The notes under the pieces are model-generated. The model ran no database searches. It was given only the letters and a program-made list of their open reading frames with translations, and was not told the origin of the DNA. 64,000 nucleotides of DNA from Mycolicibacterium baixiangningiae (GTDB taxonomy: Bacteria; Actinomycetota; Actinomycetes; Mycobacteriales; Mycobacteriaceae): the NCBI RefSeq assembly GCF_016313185.1, contig NZ_CP066218.1, positions 3,162,001 through 3,226,000 of the forward strand, in the 5' to 3' direction. The stretch's first letter is position 1. Each line of letters begins with the position of its first letter. Shown one piece after another: positions 27,295 through 34,615 of the stretch. A program made the position numbers and the translations under genes.

Positions 27295-28148
27295 CCCCCA
27301 CCACCCGCACCCCCAAAACCACCACCCGCACCACCGATGCCGACTCGCCAACCGTGGCCGCGAGCCGCTATCAGCAACTGCGTTCACACCTGGCCGAGCT
27401 CAAACTCACCGCCGCCGCTGAAGCCCTGCCGGCCGTGCTCGACCAGGCGACCGCCGAGGGCCTGTCGCTCACGGTGGCCCTCGAGCGACTGTTGGCCGTA
27501 GAAGTCGATGCCAGCACCGCCCGCCGACTGGCGGGGCGGCTTAGGTTCGCGTGCCTACCCACACCGGCTAGCCTGGCCGATTTCGATGTCGACGCCGCCG
27601 CCGGTATCGACCGCGCACTCATCGACGAACTCGGCACCTGCCGCTACCTGGAGTCAGCAACCAACATTTTGCTCATCGGGCCGCCGGGGACAGGCAAGAC
27701 GCACCTGTCGGTCGGATTAGCAAGGGCTGCAGCATATGCCGGATATCGGACCTACTTCACCACTGCCGCCGATCTGGCCGCCCGGTGCCACCGGGCCGCC
27801 ATCGAAGGACGCTGGGCCACCACCATGCGGTTCTACGCCGGACCGACGCTCCTGGTGATCGATGAACTGGGCTATCTACCACTGCCAGCCGAGGCCGCTT
27901 CAGCACTGTTTCAGGTTGTGTCCCAACGCTATCTGAAGACCAGCATCGTGATGACCACCAACCGCGGGGTCGGCGCCTGGGGCGACATCCTCGGTGACAC
28001 CACTGTGGCCGCCGCCATGCTCGACCGACTCCTACACCGGTCTGTGGTCATCAACCTCGACGGCGAGTCCTACCGGCTACGCGACCACCACGCCGCCGCA
28101 GACACCCTGCGCCGAGCCACCACCGGCACCCGCCAACCACTACACTGA
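27291..28148 (+). CDS. istB: IS21-family helper ATPase IstB
   Basis: DnaA-like AAA+ ATPase of 285 residues that assists IstA in target selection. Walker A GPPGTGKTHL (near 126-135), Walker B LLVIDELGYLPL, and sensor region VMTTNRGVGAW are intact, and the N-terminal LKLTAAAEALPAVLDQA is typical. Its ATG overlaps the istA stop (ATGA), the usual coupled arrangement. Length is normal with a short basic N-terminal extension. Confidence 0.93.
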   Translation: MTPTTRTPKTTTRTTDADSPTVAASRYQQLRSHLAELKLTAAAEALPAVLDQATAEGLSLTVALERLLAVEVDASTARRLAGRLRFACLPTPASLADFDVDAAAGIDRALIDELGTCRYLESATNILLIGPPGTGKTHLSVGLARAAAYAGYRTYFTTAADLAARCHRAAIEGRWATTMRFYAGPTLLVIDELGYLPLPAEAASALFQVVSQRYLKTSIVMTTNRGVGAWGDILGDTTVAAAMLDRLLHRSVVINLDGESYRLRDHHAAADTLRRATTGTRQPLH

Positions 28149-28183
28149 CCGCACCTCACAGGTGGGGAATTTCGGCGAGCACA

Positions 28184-28487
28184 CCTGAGGACGTTCGACG
28201 AGCGCGATCAGGGTCGGGGAGGCGACGTCGCGCTGGCGCCGAGTGCCCGCGAATCTGCGCCAGTTATTCGGTGAGGTCTTGGGTTGGGGGTCGTAAGCAG
28301 CCGTTGGTGAAGGCGGGAAGCACTTCGGTGAAGGCGGGCAGCAGCCGTTGCCGCCGCCGACTACCGCCCGCTGCGGGGAGCACCCCTGTTCCCGCGAATG
28401 GTCGACGAACGCGGCAGTAACCACCGTTCCGGGAGTCTTTCTGGATCCCGTTGACGAATGCCGGCGGGGGATGGCCGGCCGAGCGGC
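28184..28487. other. Gene-free flank of the IS21 element
   Basis: No recognisable gene. A short tandem-like pair, GTGAAGGCGGGAAGCA and GTGAAGGCGGGCAGCA near 28300-28342, is the only visible structure. Probably the remains of the locus the IS entered. Confidence 0.4.
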
Positions 28488-28916
28488 CTATCGGTGAGAC
28501 AGCGCCCGGCGCACCACCCCGAGGCGTCGGGCCATCTTTGGCCCGAGCATCGCCGCGAACACGATGATGGCAAGCAACGGCCGTAGATGCGGCCGGAGTT
28601 GCCGGATCCGCCCGACCCCGTCGAGTTCAAACACCATCGCATCCGTAAACCGAATGCCGGCGATCTTGCCCTCGCTCACCGCGACCCGCACCGTGCCATC
28701 GCCCAGTGCATCGGTCCATTTCAGCTCGTGCAGGCTTCCGTATATCGCCGCCAACAAAACCCGCAGATCGTCTCGCCCTCGGAACACCATTCGGCCGGAT
28801 AACGGCGACACCAGTTCGGCGTCGGGAGCCAAGGTCGCGACCATCCCGTCTACGTCACATGCCTCCGACGCAATGCAGAATGCCGCCACCGAGTTAGTCG
28901 GCTCAAGTGAACCCAT
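28488..28916 (-). CDS. SnoaL/NTF2-like fold protein
   Basis: Protein of 142 residues with an NTF2-like (nuclear transport factor 2/SnoaL) fold. CDVDGMVATLAPDAELVSPL and the following RMVFRGRDDLRVLLAAIYG are the signature helix-sheet start, and FTDAMVFELDGVGRIRQLR the later strands. It ends with a basic tail including a hydrophobic stretch (LLAIIVFAAMLGPK). The ATG at 28914-28916 is preceded by GGAGG on the minus strand. Such proteins act as isomerases, cyclases or ligand binders; no specific role can be given. Confidence 0.75.
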   Translation of the reverse strand: MGSLEPTNSVAAFCIASEACDVDGMVATLAPDAELVSPLSGRMVFRGRDDLRVLLAAIYGSLHELKWTDALGDGTVRVAVSEGKIAGIRFTDAMVFELDGVGRIRQLRPHLRPLLAIIVFAAMLGPKMARRLGVVRRALSHR

Positions 28917-29398
28917 GGTTACCCTCCAGCGATTGCTGGCTCTCAGCCTAGCCGACGGCACACCGGGCCGTCTGCGGTGACGTCGGCGGTTGTTGGAGCC
29001 GAGCGAATCGAATTACGATCTACGTCTTGGACGGCCCCGCACTACCGTCGAACTACGGCGCCCCAACGGATAACTTTCTGTGCCAGTGGCTGATTCACTC
29101 GACTTAGCTCGAAGAAACGAAAGGCGAGGTCAGTCGCGCGACGTGAAACACGTTGAGATACTTCTGGTTTGGTGATCCATCAGATGAAAGCGGCGACGTT
29201 TACCGGTAAGCTTGCATATTCGATTCCGTCGTATTCGCCCCTCAACGTGAGCATGGGATTGACGTCATGCCCGCTTGAGCCTGCGAAGAATGCCGGGGCA
29301 GTCTTCCACTGCAGGCGTTATGAAAGGGTAGGCGAGGTGGTGTCAGGGTTGTTTCCTAAGCGTCTGCGGACCTTGGTGGCTCCGCATCTCTTCTAAGT
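28917..29398. other. Intergenic region with family-1 repeat e
   Basis: No gene is convincing. A 75-codon plus-strand frame (29169-29396) is just the repeat plus following sequence and has no ribosome-binding site. The region separates the NTF2-like gene from the P450 gene. Confidence 0.5.
29171..29236. repeat. Dispersed repeat family 1, copy e (with 5' arm)
   Basis: Reads GGTGATCCATCAGATGAAAG then CGGCGACGTTTACCGGTAAG and CTTGCATATTCGATTCCGTC GTATTC. TTACCGGTAA is a perfect palindrome. It matches copy d over the first 39 bases without gaps, with nine substitutions. The minus strand reads SNMQAYR then a stop. Confidence 0.72.
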
Positions 29399-30580
29399 CT
29401 AAGTGGTGAACCTAGCTGGAACGGTGAGTGGGCCGCGGATAGCGGGGGTGTCGCGCCAGACGGGGGTGCCGGCGAGGACTGGCCATCGCCCCAGGATGTG
29501 GTGCAGGGCTGCGGCGATTTCCAGTCGCGCTAGGCTCGCGCCGAGACAGTAGTGCGCGCCATGGCCGAAGGCGATGGGCGTCGGTCCGGACCGGCCGGAC
29601 TCATAGTGATCCGGGTGGTCGTAGACGTGGGGATCGCGGTTAGCCGCGGCCACACACACCAAAACGGGGTCACCACAGGCGATATCGACGCCGGCGAGGG
29701 TCTGATCGGCAGTGGCGGTGCGCGCGGTGGCTTGCACGGGGGAGTCCAGGCGCAACAGCTCGGTGACGACGTCGGCATCATTGGGGTCGATCCGGTCGGC
29801 TAGCCGTTCACCGGCGGGGCCCGGGGTGAGTAGCCGGATCAGGCTGGCACCGAGCAGGTTTGCGGTGGTTTCGTGGCCGGCTACCGCGATGAGGATTGCG
29901 GTGACAACGACCTCGTCGAGACTCAGGTTAGGGTCAGCGGCAAGGTAGCTCAGCAGGTCGTCGCCGGGGTGGCTACGGCGGTCGGCGGCGGCGGGCAGGA
30001 AGTCTGCGATCAGCACGGCCGAGGCCGCGAGGCCGGCTTCTAGCTCGTCGTCGTCGGCGAAGCCGCCCAGGAGCCGGATGATGGCGGGGGAGTGCTCGCG
30101 CAGCCCGGCGCACTGGTCGGTGTCCAGGCCCAGCCATGCGCCGATGACGGCAATCGGCAGCGGCAGCGCGATCTGGGACATGACGTCGAAGTCCTCGCCG
30201 ATGGCCACGTCGGCCACCGCCGAGGCGCAGATCGACTCGATACCATCGCTGAGTCCGGCGATGAAGGAGCGGGTGAACACATCACGGACCGCGCCCCGGA
30301 GTCGATCGTGGGATAGTCCGTCGGTGAACAGCATGCTGGCATCGACAAACTGGGGATTGAGAAACCTCAAAGCCTCACTGGCGGTTGGGTTGGCGCGCGG
30401 ATCGCTGATCCAGGCCGGCCCGGCCAACACCTCGCGAGCGGCGTGGTAGCCCAGCACCAGCCAAGCCTGCGCGGCGGGATCCCAGACCACGTCGCCGCGG
30501 CGGCGGCAGGCCTCGTAGAACGGGTAGGGGTCGGCGGCATCCCACGGCAGCCGCGCGGCCGTCGTGTCAGACGTGGTCAT
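29399..30580 (-). CDS. Cytochrome P450
   Basis: Heme monooxygenase of 393 residues. The I-helix motif AVAGHETTANLLGAS (near 230), the K-helix ExxR in TELLRLDSP (E-x-x-R), and the heme-binding FGHGAHYCLGASLAR (Cys near 345) are intact. The substrate-facing regions give no clue to the compound oxidised. The ATG at 30578-30580 lies inside the end of the ABC1-kinase gene (14 bp overlap), so the two are transcribed together. Electron donors are not in this window. Confidence 0.92.
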   Translation of the reverse strand: MTTSDTTAARLPWDAADPYPFYEACRRRGDVVWDPAAQAWLVLGYHAAREVLAGPAWISDPRANPTASEALRFLNPQFVDASMLFTDGLSHDRLRGAVRDVFTRSFIAGLSDGIESICASAVADVAIGEDFDVMSQIALPLPIAVIGAWLGLDTDQCAGLREHSPAIIRLLGGFADDDELEAGLAASAVLIADFLPAAADRRSHPGDDLLSYLAADPNLSLDEVVVTAILIAVAGHETTANLLGASLIRLLTPGPAGERLADRIDPNDADVVTELLRLDSPVQATARTATADQTLAGVDIACGDPVLVCVAAANRDPHVYDHPDHYESGRSGPTPIAFGHGAHYCLGASLARLEIAAALHHILGRWPVLAGTPVWRDTPAIRGPLTVPARFTT

Positions 30581-31982
30581 GGTGATCCAATGCCGACGGC
30601 AAGCCGCGTTCACGGACCCAGGCGTGGTGCAGCTTGCCGAGCTCAGTGGTCGGTTCGGCGACTCCGTCCATGTCGTCTGCCATTGCCCGTGCCGGCAACG
30701 TGGCACGCAGGCTGGCCAACACGCTGGCGATCGCGAGTTGGACGCGCGACAGGAACACGAAGTCGTCGGGTGTGTTCATGCGGGCAATCGGATGGTTAGC
30801 GTCCCGCACGTCGAATATGCCGCGAATGGCGCGGCGGGTCGCCTCAGGTGTGAACGTCACCGGCTGAGGCATCACGGCGGTCTCGTAGAGGAGTTCCGAC
30901 TGCCACTGATATAGCTCGTCGGCGGTGAGGTCGGAGTCGAACGGGACGAAGTCCATCTCTACCAGGAGGTTGCGTAGGTCCTCTTTGCGACCCTCGAAGA
31001 CGGCGCGGACCATCGCGATCAGTCGCCAGCGCTGTGGCTCGGGCAGGACCTTCACGCAGCCGAAGTCGAGGAATCCGACGGTGCCGTCGGAGTTGAGACG
31101 GTAGTTGCCTGGGTGGGGGTCGGCATGCAACAGGTTGGCATGCCGGTAGCTGCCCCAGCAGAACCGCGCAATAGCTTCGGCCCAAGTATTTCTCAGGTCC
31201 TGATCGGCCTGTTGGGCAGCCGCCCAGTCCATTCCGTCGAGGAAGGTCATCGTCAGCACCCGGTCACCGGAGGCTTCAGGAATGACATCGGGGATTCGGA
31301 TGAACGGGTGACCTCGGTAAAGCTCACTGAAGGCCGCGATCATGGCCGCTTCGTGCCGATAGTCCACCTCTTCGGAGATCCGCGCCGCCGCCTCGCGCGC
31401 TACGGCCCGAACGTCGGCCGTCATCCCCGACGCCGACGTGGCGAACCGCAGAAACGTCGTCAACAGCTCGGTATTAGCCAGATCCTCGCGGATGGCTTGG
31501 GCCACACCGGGATACTGAATCTTGACGGCAACCTGGCGACCATCGCGCAGGAGGGCGCGGTGGACCTGACCGATCGATGCGGCGGCCATCGCCGTTTCAT
31601 CGAACTCGGCGAATTGCTCGACGGCGGAGCCGAGTTCGGCGTTAAGGACTTCACGTACCAATGCGGGATGCATCGGTGAAGCGTCGGCCTGCAGTCGGTT
31701 CATGGCCTTTTGGTAGGGCGAGAACCCGCCTGTGCCGAGTGCGCTGGCATCGATCATCGACATGATCTGCCCGACCTTCATCAACGCGCCCTTGGAGTGG
31801 CCGAGCAGCTCGGCATAGTGGTCGGCGGTGCGTTCGTGGAAGCGCTCGACGGCACCGTCGCTACCGGCCCTTTCCCGCAGGCCAGCGACGAGTCGACCGC
31901 CGGCAGCCCTGGCTGTGAACCCGGCCAGCGGCATCGTGCGACGGATCCGCCCACGCGGCACAGGCCTGTCTTGCTGCGGCAT
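30567..31982 (-). CDS. ABC1/AarF (UbiB-like) atypical kinase
   Basis: Protein of 471 residues in the ABC1/UbiB atypical kinase family. The family signature KGALMKVGQIMSM (KxGQ motif, about residues 62-74), a lysine in VAVKIQYPGV, and LHADPHPGNYRLNSDGTVGFLDFG (catalytic and metal-binding loop) are all visible. Start at 31982 (MPQQDRPVPRG) has GGGAG just upstream. It is divergent from a TetR gene with a 12-bp palindrome between them, and its stop overlaps the P450 start, so they form a regulated unit. Family members act in lipid or quinone metabolism; the role here is unclear. Confidence 0.88.
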   Translation of the reverse strand: MPQQDRPVPRGRIRRTMPLAGFTARAAGGRLVAGLRERAGSDGAVERFHERTADHYAELLGHSKGALMKVGQIMSMIDASALGTGGFSPYQKAMNRLQADASPMHPALVREVLNAELGSAVEQFAEFDETAMAAASIGQVHRALLRDGRQVAVKIQYPGVAQAIREDLANTELLTTFLRFATSASGMTADVRAVAREAAARISEEVDYRHEAAMIAAFSELYRGHPFIRIPDVIPEASGDRVLTMTFLDGMDWAAAQQADQDLRNTWAEAIARFCWGSYRHANLLHADPHPGNYRLNSDGTVGFLDFGCVKVLPEPQRWRLIAMVRAVFEGRKEDLRNLLVEMDFVPFDSDLTADELYQWQSELLYETAVMPQPVTFTPEATRRAIRGIFDVRDANHPIARMNTPDDFVFLSRVQLAIASVLASLRATLPARAMADDMDGVAEPTTELGKLHHAWVRERGLPSALDHHDHV

Positions 31983-32035
31983 CGAATCACTCCCACTCGA
32001 TCGGACGTGTAGTAAAGTGAACTCGTACAGAGGAT

Positions 32036-32047
32036 AAGTGATCACTT
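32036..32047. promoter_or_regulatory. Likely TetR operator between divergent genes
   Basis: AAGTGATCACTT is a perfect 12-bp palindrome located 54 bp upstream of the ABC1-kinase start and 15 bp upstream of the TetR start. Size and position suit autoregulation by the TetR protein. Confidence 0.6.
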
Positions 32048-32061
32048 GCGAGAGGTCAATC

Positions 32062-32661
32062 ATGACAGCGGCCCCCACGCGCGAACGGCTCGTGACCGAG
32101 GCGATGCGGTTGTTCAGCACCAAGGGATTCGAAGCGACCAGCGTTTCCCAGATTGAAGCCGCGGCCGGACTCTCGCCCGGGTCGGGAGCCCTCTACCGCC
32201 ATTTCGAATCCAAGGAAGCCCTCTTGGGCGCTGGCATCGACCGGCAACTCGATCGCAGACGCGCCATGCACGACATCCGGACACTGTTCGCGGGCCTGGA
32301 TGACCTACGCGCGGAATTGACCGTGCTCGGCCGCTACCTGCTCACCGTTATCGACCAAGAGCTCGAGCTGCTCCAGATCGCCGCCCGCACCCCCGCCGGC
32401 CTGTCGCCCCGACTCGACACGGCCTACGGCGCCCTCATCGACGGCCTGACCGCCGAACTCGCCGACTGGATCCGCGCGTGGGGACCGACACTGAAGAAGC
32501 GGCACTGCGTGGTGTTGGCCGCATTGGGAGTCAACGGCATCCTTGGCGCTCGCTTCGCAACCGGTCTGTTCCGCGAACCGGCTACTCACTTCCCCGACGA
32601 TGAATACCTCAACGAATGGACAGCAGTCCTTGCCGCCCGCATCGAAGCTCATCAGACATGA
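32062..32661 (+). CDS. TetR-family transcriptional regulator
   Basis: Regulator of 199 residues. The N-terminal HTH has RLVTEAMRLFSTKGFEATSV and the recognition helix in GSGALYRHFESKEALL. The C-terminal ligand domain contains IAARTPAGLSPRLDTAYG. ATG at 32062 has AGAGG 7 bp upstream and I prefer it to the earlier in-frame start at 32038. It is divergent from the ABC1-kinase/P450 pair and probably represses it. Confidence 0.87.
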   Translation: MTAAPTRERLVTEAMRLFSTKGFEATSVSQIEAAAGLSPGSGALYRHFESKEALLGAGIDRQLDRRRAMHDIRTLFAGLDDLRAELTVLGRYLLTVIDQELELLQIAARTPAGLSPRLDTAYGALIDGLTAELADWIRAWGPTLKKRHCVVLAALGVNGILGARFATGLFREPATHFPDDEYLNEWTAVLAARIEAHQT

Positions 32662-33492
32662 TCCAGCGAGATACCTCGACTCCCGCCCCGCGCCTCTTCA
32701 AGCTATCGGCCCCCCGTGGGGGAGCGGCGCTATTGGGCCCGCCCGGCGATGGATACCGTGGCACCCTTGACTTTCTGTGCAACACCGATTGATTCACCTG
32801 ATGAATCAACAGACACTGGCTTTGATCGCGAACTGCGTCGTCATCTAGTCGTGAAGTCGAGCGTCATTGCGTGCGCCGTGCCGCCCCTGTTGATCGTGAA
32901 TGCGAGCGTCACTTCGGTCCTCTGGCAGGTAGGGCCTCACCTGTGAATGACCCCCGTCGAAGCGGGATCGCTCCGTTAGCTCAGGGGAATTGCGCGAGGC
33001 TATCGCAGCCTTCGCACGTTGATATAGCCGGTGAAGCTTGTCGTCGGCGGTTGGTTGGGAGATGATTCATCTGATGAAAACGGGGACGTTTAGTTGACAT
33101 AATGTGGGTTATCGGCAAGTAGCCAATGCGAGTTGCATTAGGTGCAAGGACTCGCACCTCTGCGTGATAACAACGTTGGCGCAGCTGACAAGCTTGACCC
33201 CTCCGGTTTCTATCCACCGACCGGCAAGGCGTGTCATCTGTTAATCGTCGCCCCAGCTTGAACTAGATTTCAATCACTTAATGAACGATTTCGTTGTTCT
33301 GTGACGAGATGTCGATGCTGGTTTACTCAGGCCCACCCGGCAAGGCCGCGCCCGGCTGCCCTCCGTCCGCCAACAGCCCGCGAAAACGTCACAGTGACGA
33401 ATTAATATGTCCCGCTAGGTCATTGCCCATTCCCTGGTCAACGTCCCGGGCGGCACCCACGTGGTTGAGCCGACTATCAGACGGAGTCAGCG
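32662..33492. other. Long gene-free region with palindromic motifs
   Basis: No protein family is recognised in any frame over about 830 bp. It holds TTGATTCACCTGATGAATCAA (32786-32806) and the solo family-1 arm GATGATTCATCTGATGAAAA at 33061. A pair of similar blocks, GAGCGTCATTGCGTGCGC and GAGCGTCACTTCGGTC near 32860-32920, suggests an internal duplication. Probably degraded sequence bordering the integrase fragment. Confidence 0.5.
33061..33095. repeat. Family-1 repeat, solo 5' arm (copy f)
   Basis: GATGATTCATCTGATGAAAA then CGGGGACGTTTAG aligns to the first half of copies d and e; TTCATCTGATGAA is a perfect palindrome. The rest of the family core is missing, as if cut at the TTTA position. 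Confidence 0.55.
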
Positions 33493-33663
33493 ATGGCCGC
33501 TGAGCAGCTCCCGGGCTTCGTCCCTCGGATTCTGCGTGCCGACGATGTTTCGCTGCTGCGAGCAGACGAGACCGTCTTCGACGCAATGCTTGATGGCTGG
33601 CGAGCTCAGATGCTGGCTCGTGGCCTCGAGATCGACACGATCAAAGCACGGCGTGTCGCCTGA
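33493..33663 (+). pseudogene. Truncated site-specific integrase (tyrosine-recombinase N-terminus)
   Basis: A 56-codon frame beginning MAAEQLPGFVPRILRADDVS and containing VFDAMLDGWRAQMLARGL and DTIKAR matches the N-terminal core-binding region of phage/transposon integrases of actinobacteria. It ends abruptly where aminotransferase sequence begins on the other strand. The catalytic domain is absent. Confidence 0.7.
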
Positions 33664-33870
33664 GTAGATAGCTTCGTACATAGCACTAATGGCCGAGGTT
33701 CCCGAGTTGAACAGAAGTGCGTGCGTTCGCTGTACGGAGACCGCGAACTCTGCTTCGAACTCGCCAAAAATGCCAGAATTATCGTAGATTGATAGGGACT
33801 CATCGAGTTGACGCAACACAGCCTGACGGAGGTCGTTGTCGATCCTAGGCCACACAAACGGATCGGCTAC
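33656..33870 (-). pseudogene. Fragment of a DegT/DnrJ/EryC1-family aminotransferase
   Basis: The minus strand reads WPRIDNDLRQAVLRQLDESL, then SIYDNSGIFGEFEAEFA and THALLFNSGTSAISAMYEAI, the characteristic N-terminal part of sugar aminotransferases (the SGT motif contacts PLP phosphate). It ends at SGD where integrase sequence starts, and is cut at its 5' side by EcsC sequence. Only about 70 residues remain of some 380. Confidence 0.7.
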
Positions 33871-34191
33871 CCGATCGTCAAGGTCGCCGAGAGGTTCGCC
33901 GGGCAATTCGGGCAAAAGCTGACCAAGAAGAAGCTGGGCCAGTTCGTACCTATCGCGGGGATCGCCATAGGCGCGGCCCTGAACTGGAAGATGGTCGACG
34001 ACGTAGCGGACGCTGCCTACTGGGCCTACCGTGAACGGTTCCTTTACGAGAATGGCGGTGAACTGCCGCTGATCGTGCTCGACGCCGAAGTCGACAACAT
34101 AGCGCACGAAGACGCTGGCGAGGCACCCATCGATGTTCTTGGAATCCGCGAATCCGAAGGCATCGACATCCACAGCGGTGAACCCGAGTAG
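33808..34191 (+). pseudogene. EcsC-family protein, C-terminal part
   Basis: An open frame of 127 codons, of which about the last 105 (from IVKVAERFAGQFGQKLTKKK) match the C-terminus of actinobacterial EcsC-family proteins: PIAGIAIGAALNWKMVDDVA and AYWAYRERFLYE are the key segments. The N-terminal part is missing and replaced by DNA belonging to an aminotransferase gene on the other strand. Function of the family is unknown. Confidence 0.6.
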
Positions 34192-34615
34192 TTCAGCGCC
34201 CCATCGGCCTTCACTCGTTCGACCGGTGCGATCAGTGCCCTCTGGAGCGGGCGACGACTACACGGTGTCCGCGTGGCCATCGATTTCTGCCTCGGCCAAC
34301 CGCTCAGGTGACGTTGGCCCTTCATCCGTCGCGCGTGCTCGTGAACCGCGAGGGGTACAGCTGGTGCGCCACGGTGGGGTCTTCGTCGGCCCCATCTCGC
34401 ATCTAGGTGGCGAACCACTCAGACCGGACGCCGATGGAGCACCGTTGGTCGCCCGTTCGCTGCAGACGGGACAACGCCTGGACAACGAGCGCATCATGGA
34501 TAACCGGGATTATCCAGCGAACATGTGCTGGCAGGAGCCTAATCAGCCCCTCTCCCCCGAAGGCGATCGCAGGGGGCACACCGGTGGGTTCGGCTCATCC
34601 CGACGCCGCACCAAT
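34192..34615. other. Gene-free region downstream of nagE
   Basis: No recognisable gene. TGGATAA-CCGGGA-TTATCCA (34497-34516) is a perfect 7-bp inverted repeat, not followed by a T run on either strand, so it may be an operator or a weak terminator for nagE. Confidence 0.4.

Larger units (their letters stand above)
25821..28183 (+). mobile_element. IS21-family insertion sequence (complete)
   Basis: Contains intact istA and istB, the two-gene IS21 arrangement. The left end has TGACGCTCATCGAAATTCCC and CACCCGTG; the right end, read inward, has TGTGCTCGCCGAAATTCCCC and ACCTGTG, giving a shared inverted-repeat core CGAAATTCCCCACC. Ends are taken at the TG and CA dinucleotides (approximate). I see no clear target-site duplication (ATTTCCTCGC on the left, CCTGAGGACG on the right), so the site may have been rearranged. 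The element could still be active because both genes are open. Confidence 0.88.

Noticed and set aside
25821..28183. Target-site duplication around the IS21 element
   Set aside because: Flanks ATTTCCTCGC and CCTGAGGACG do not match over 4-8 bp, so no duplication is claimed.
29169..29396. Plus-strand ORF of 75 codons over repeat e
   Set aside because: It consists of the family-1 repeat plus unassigned sequence, has no Shine-Dalgarno and no family match, and is best treated as non-coding.
34497..34516. TGGATAA-N6-TTATCCA inverted repeat as a nagE terminator
   Set aside because: No T run follows on either strand and the GC content of the stem is low, so I do not call it a terminator; it is only noted in the region entry.
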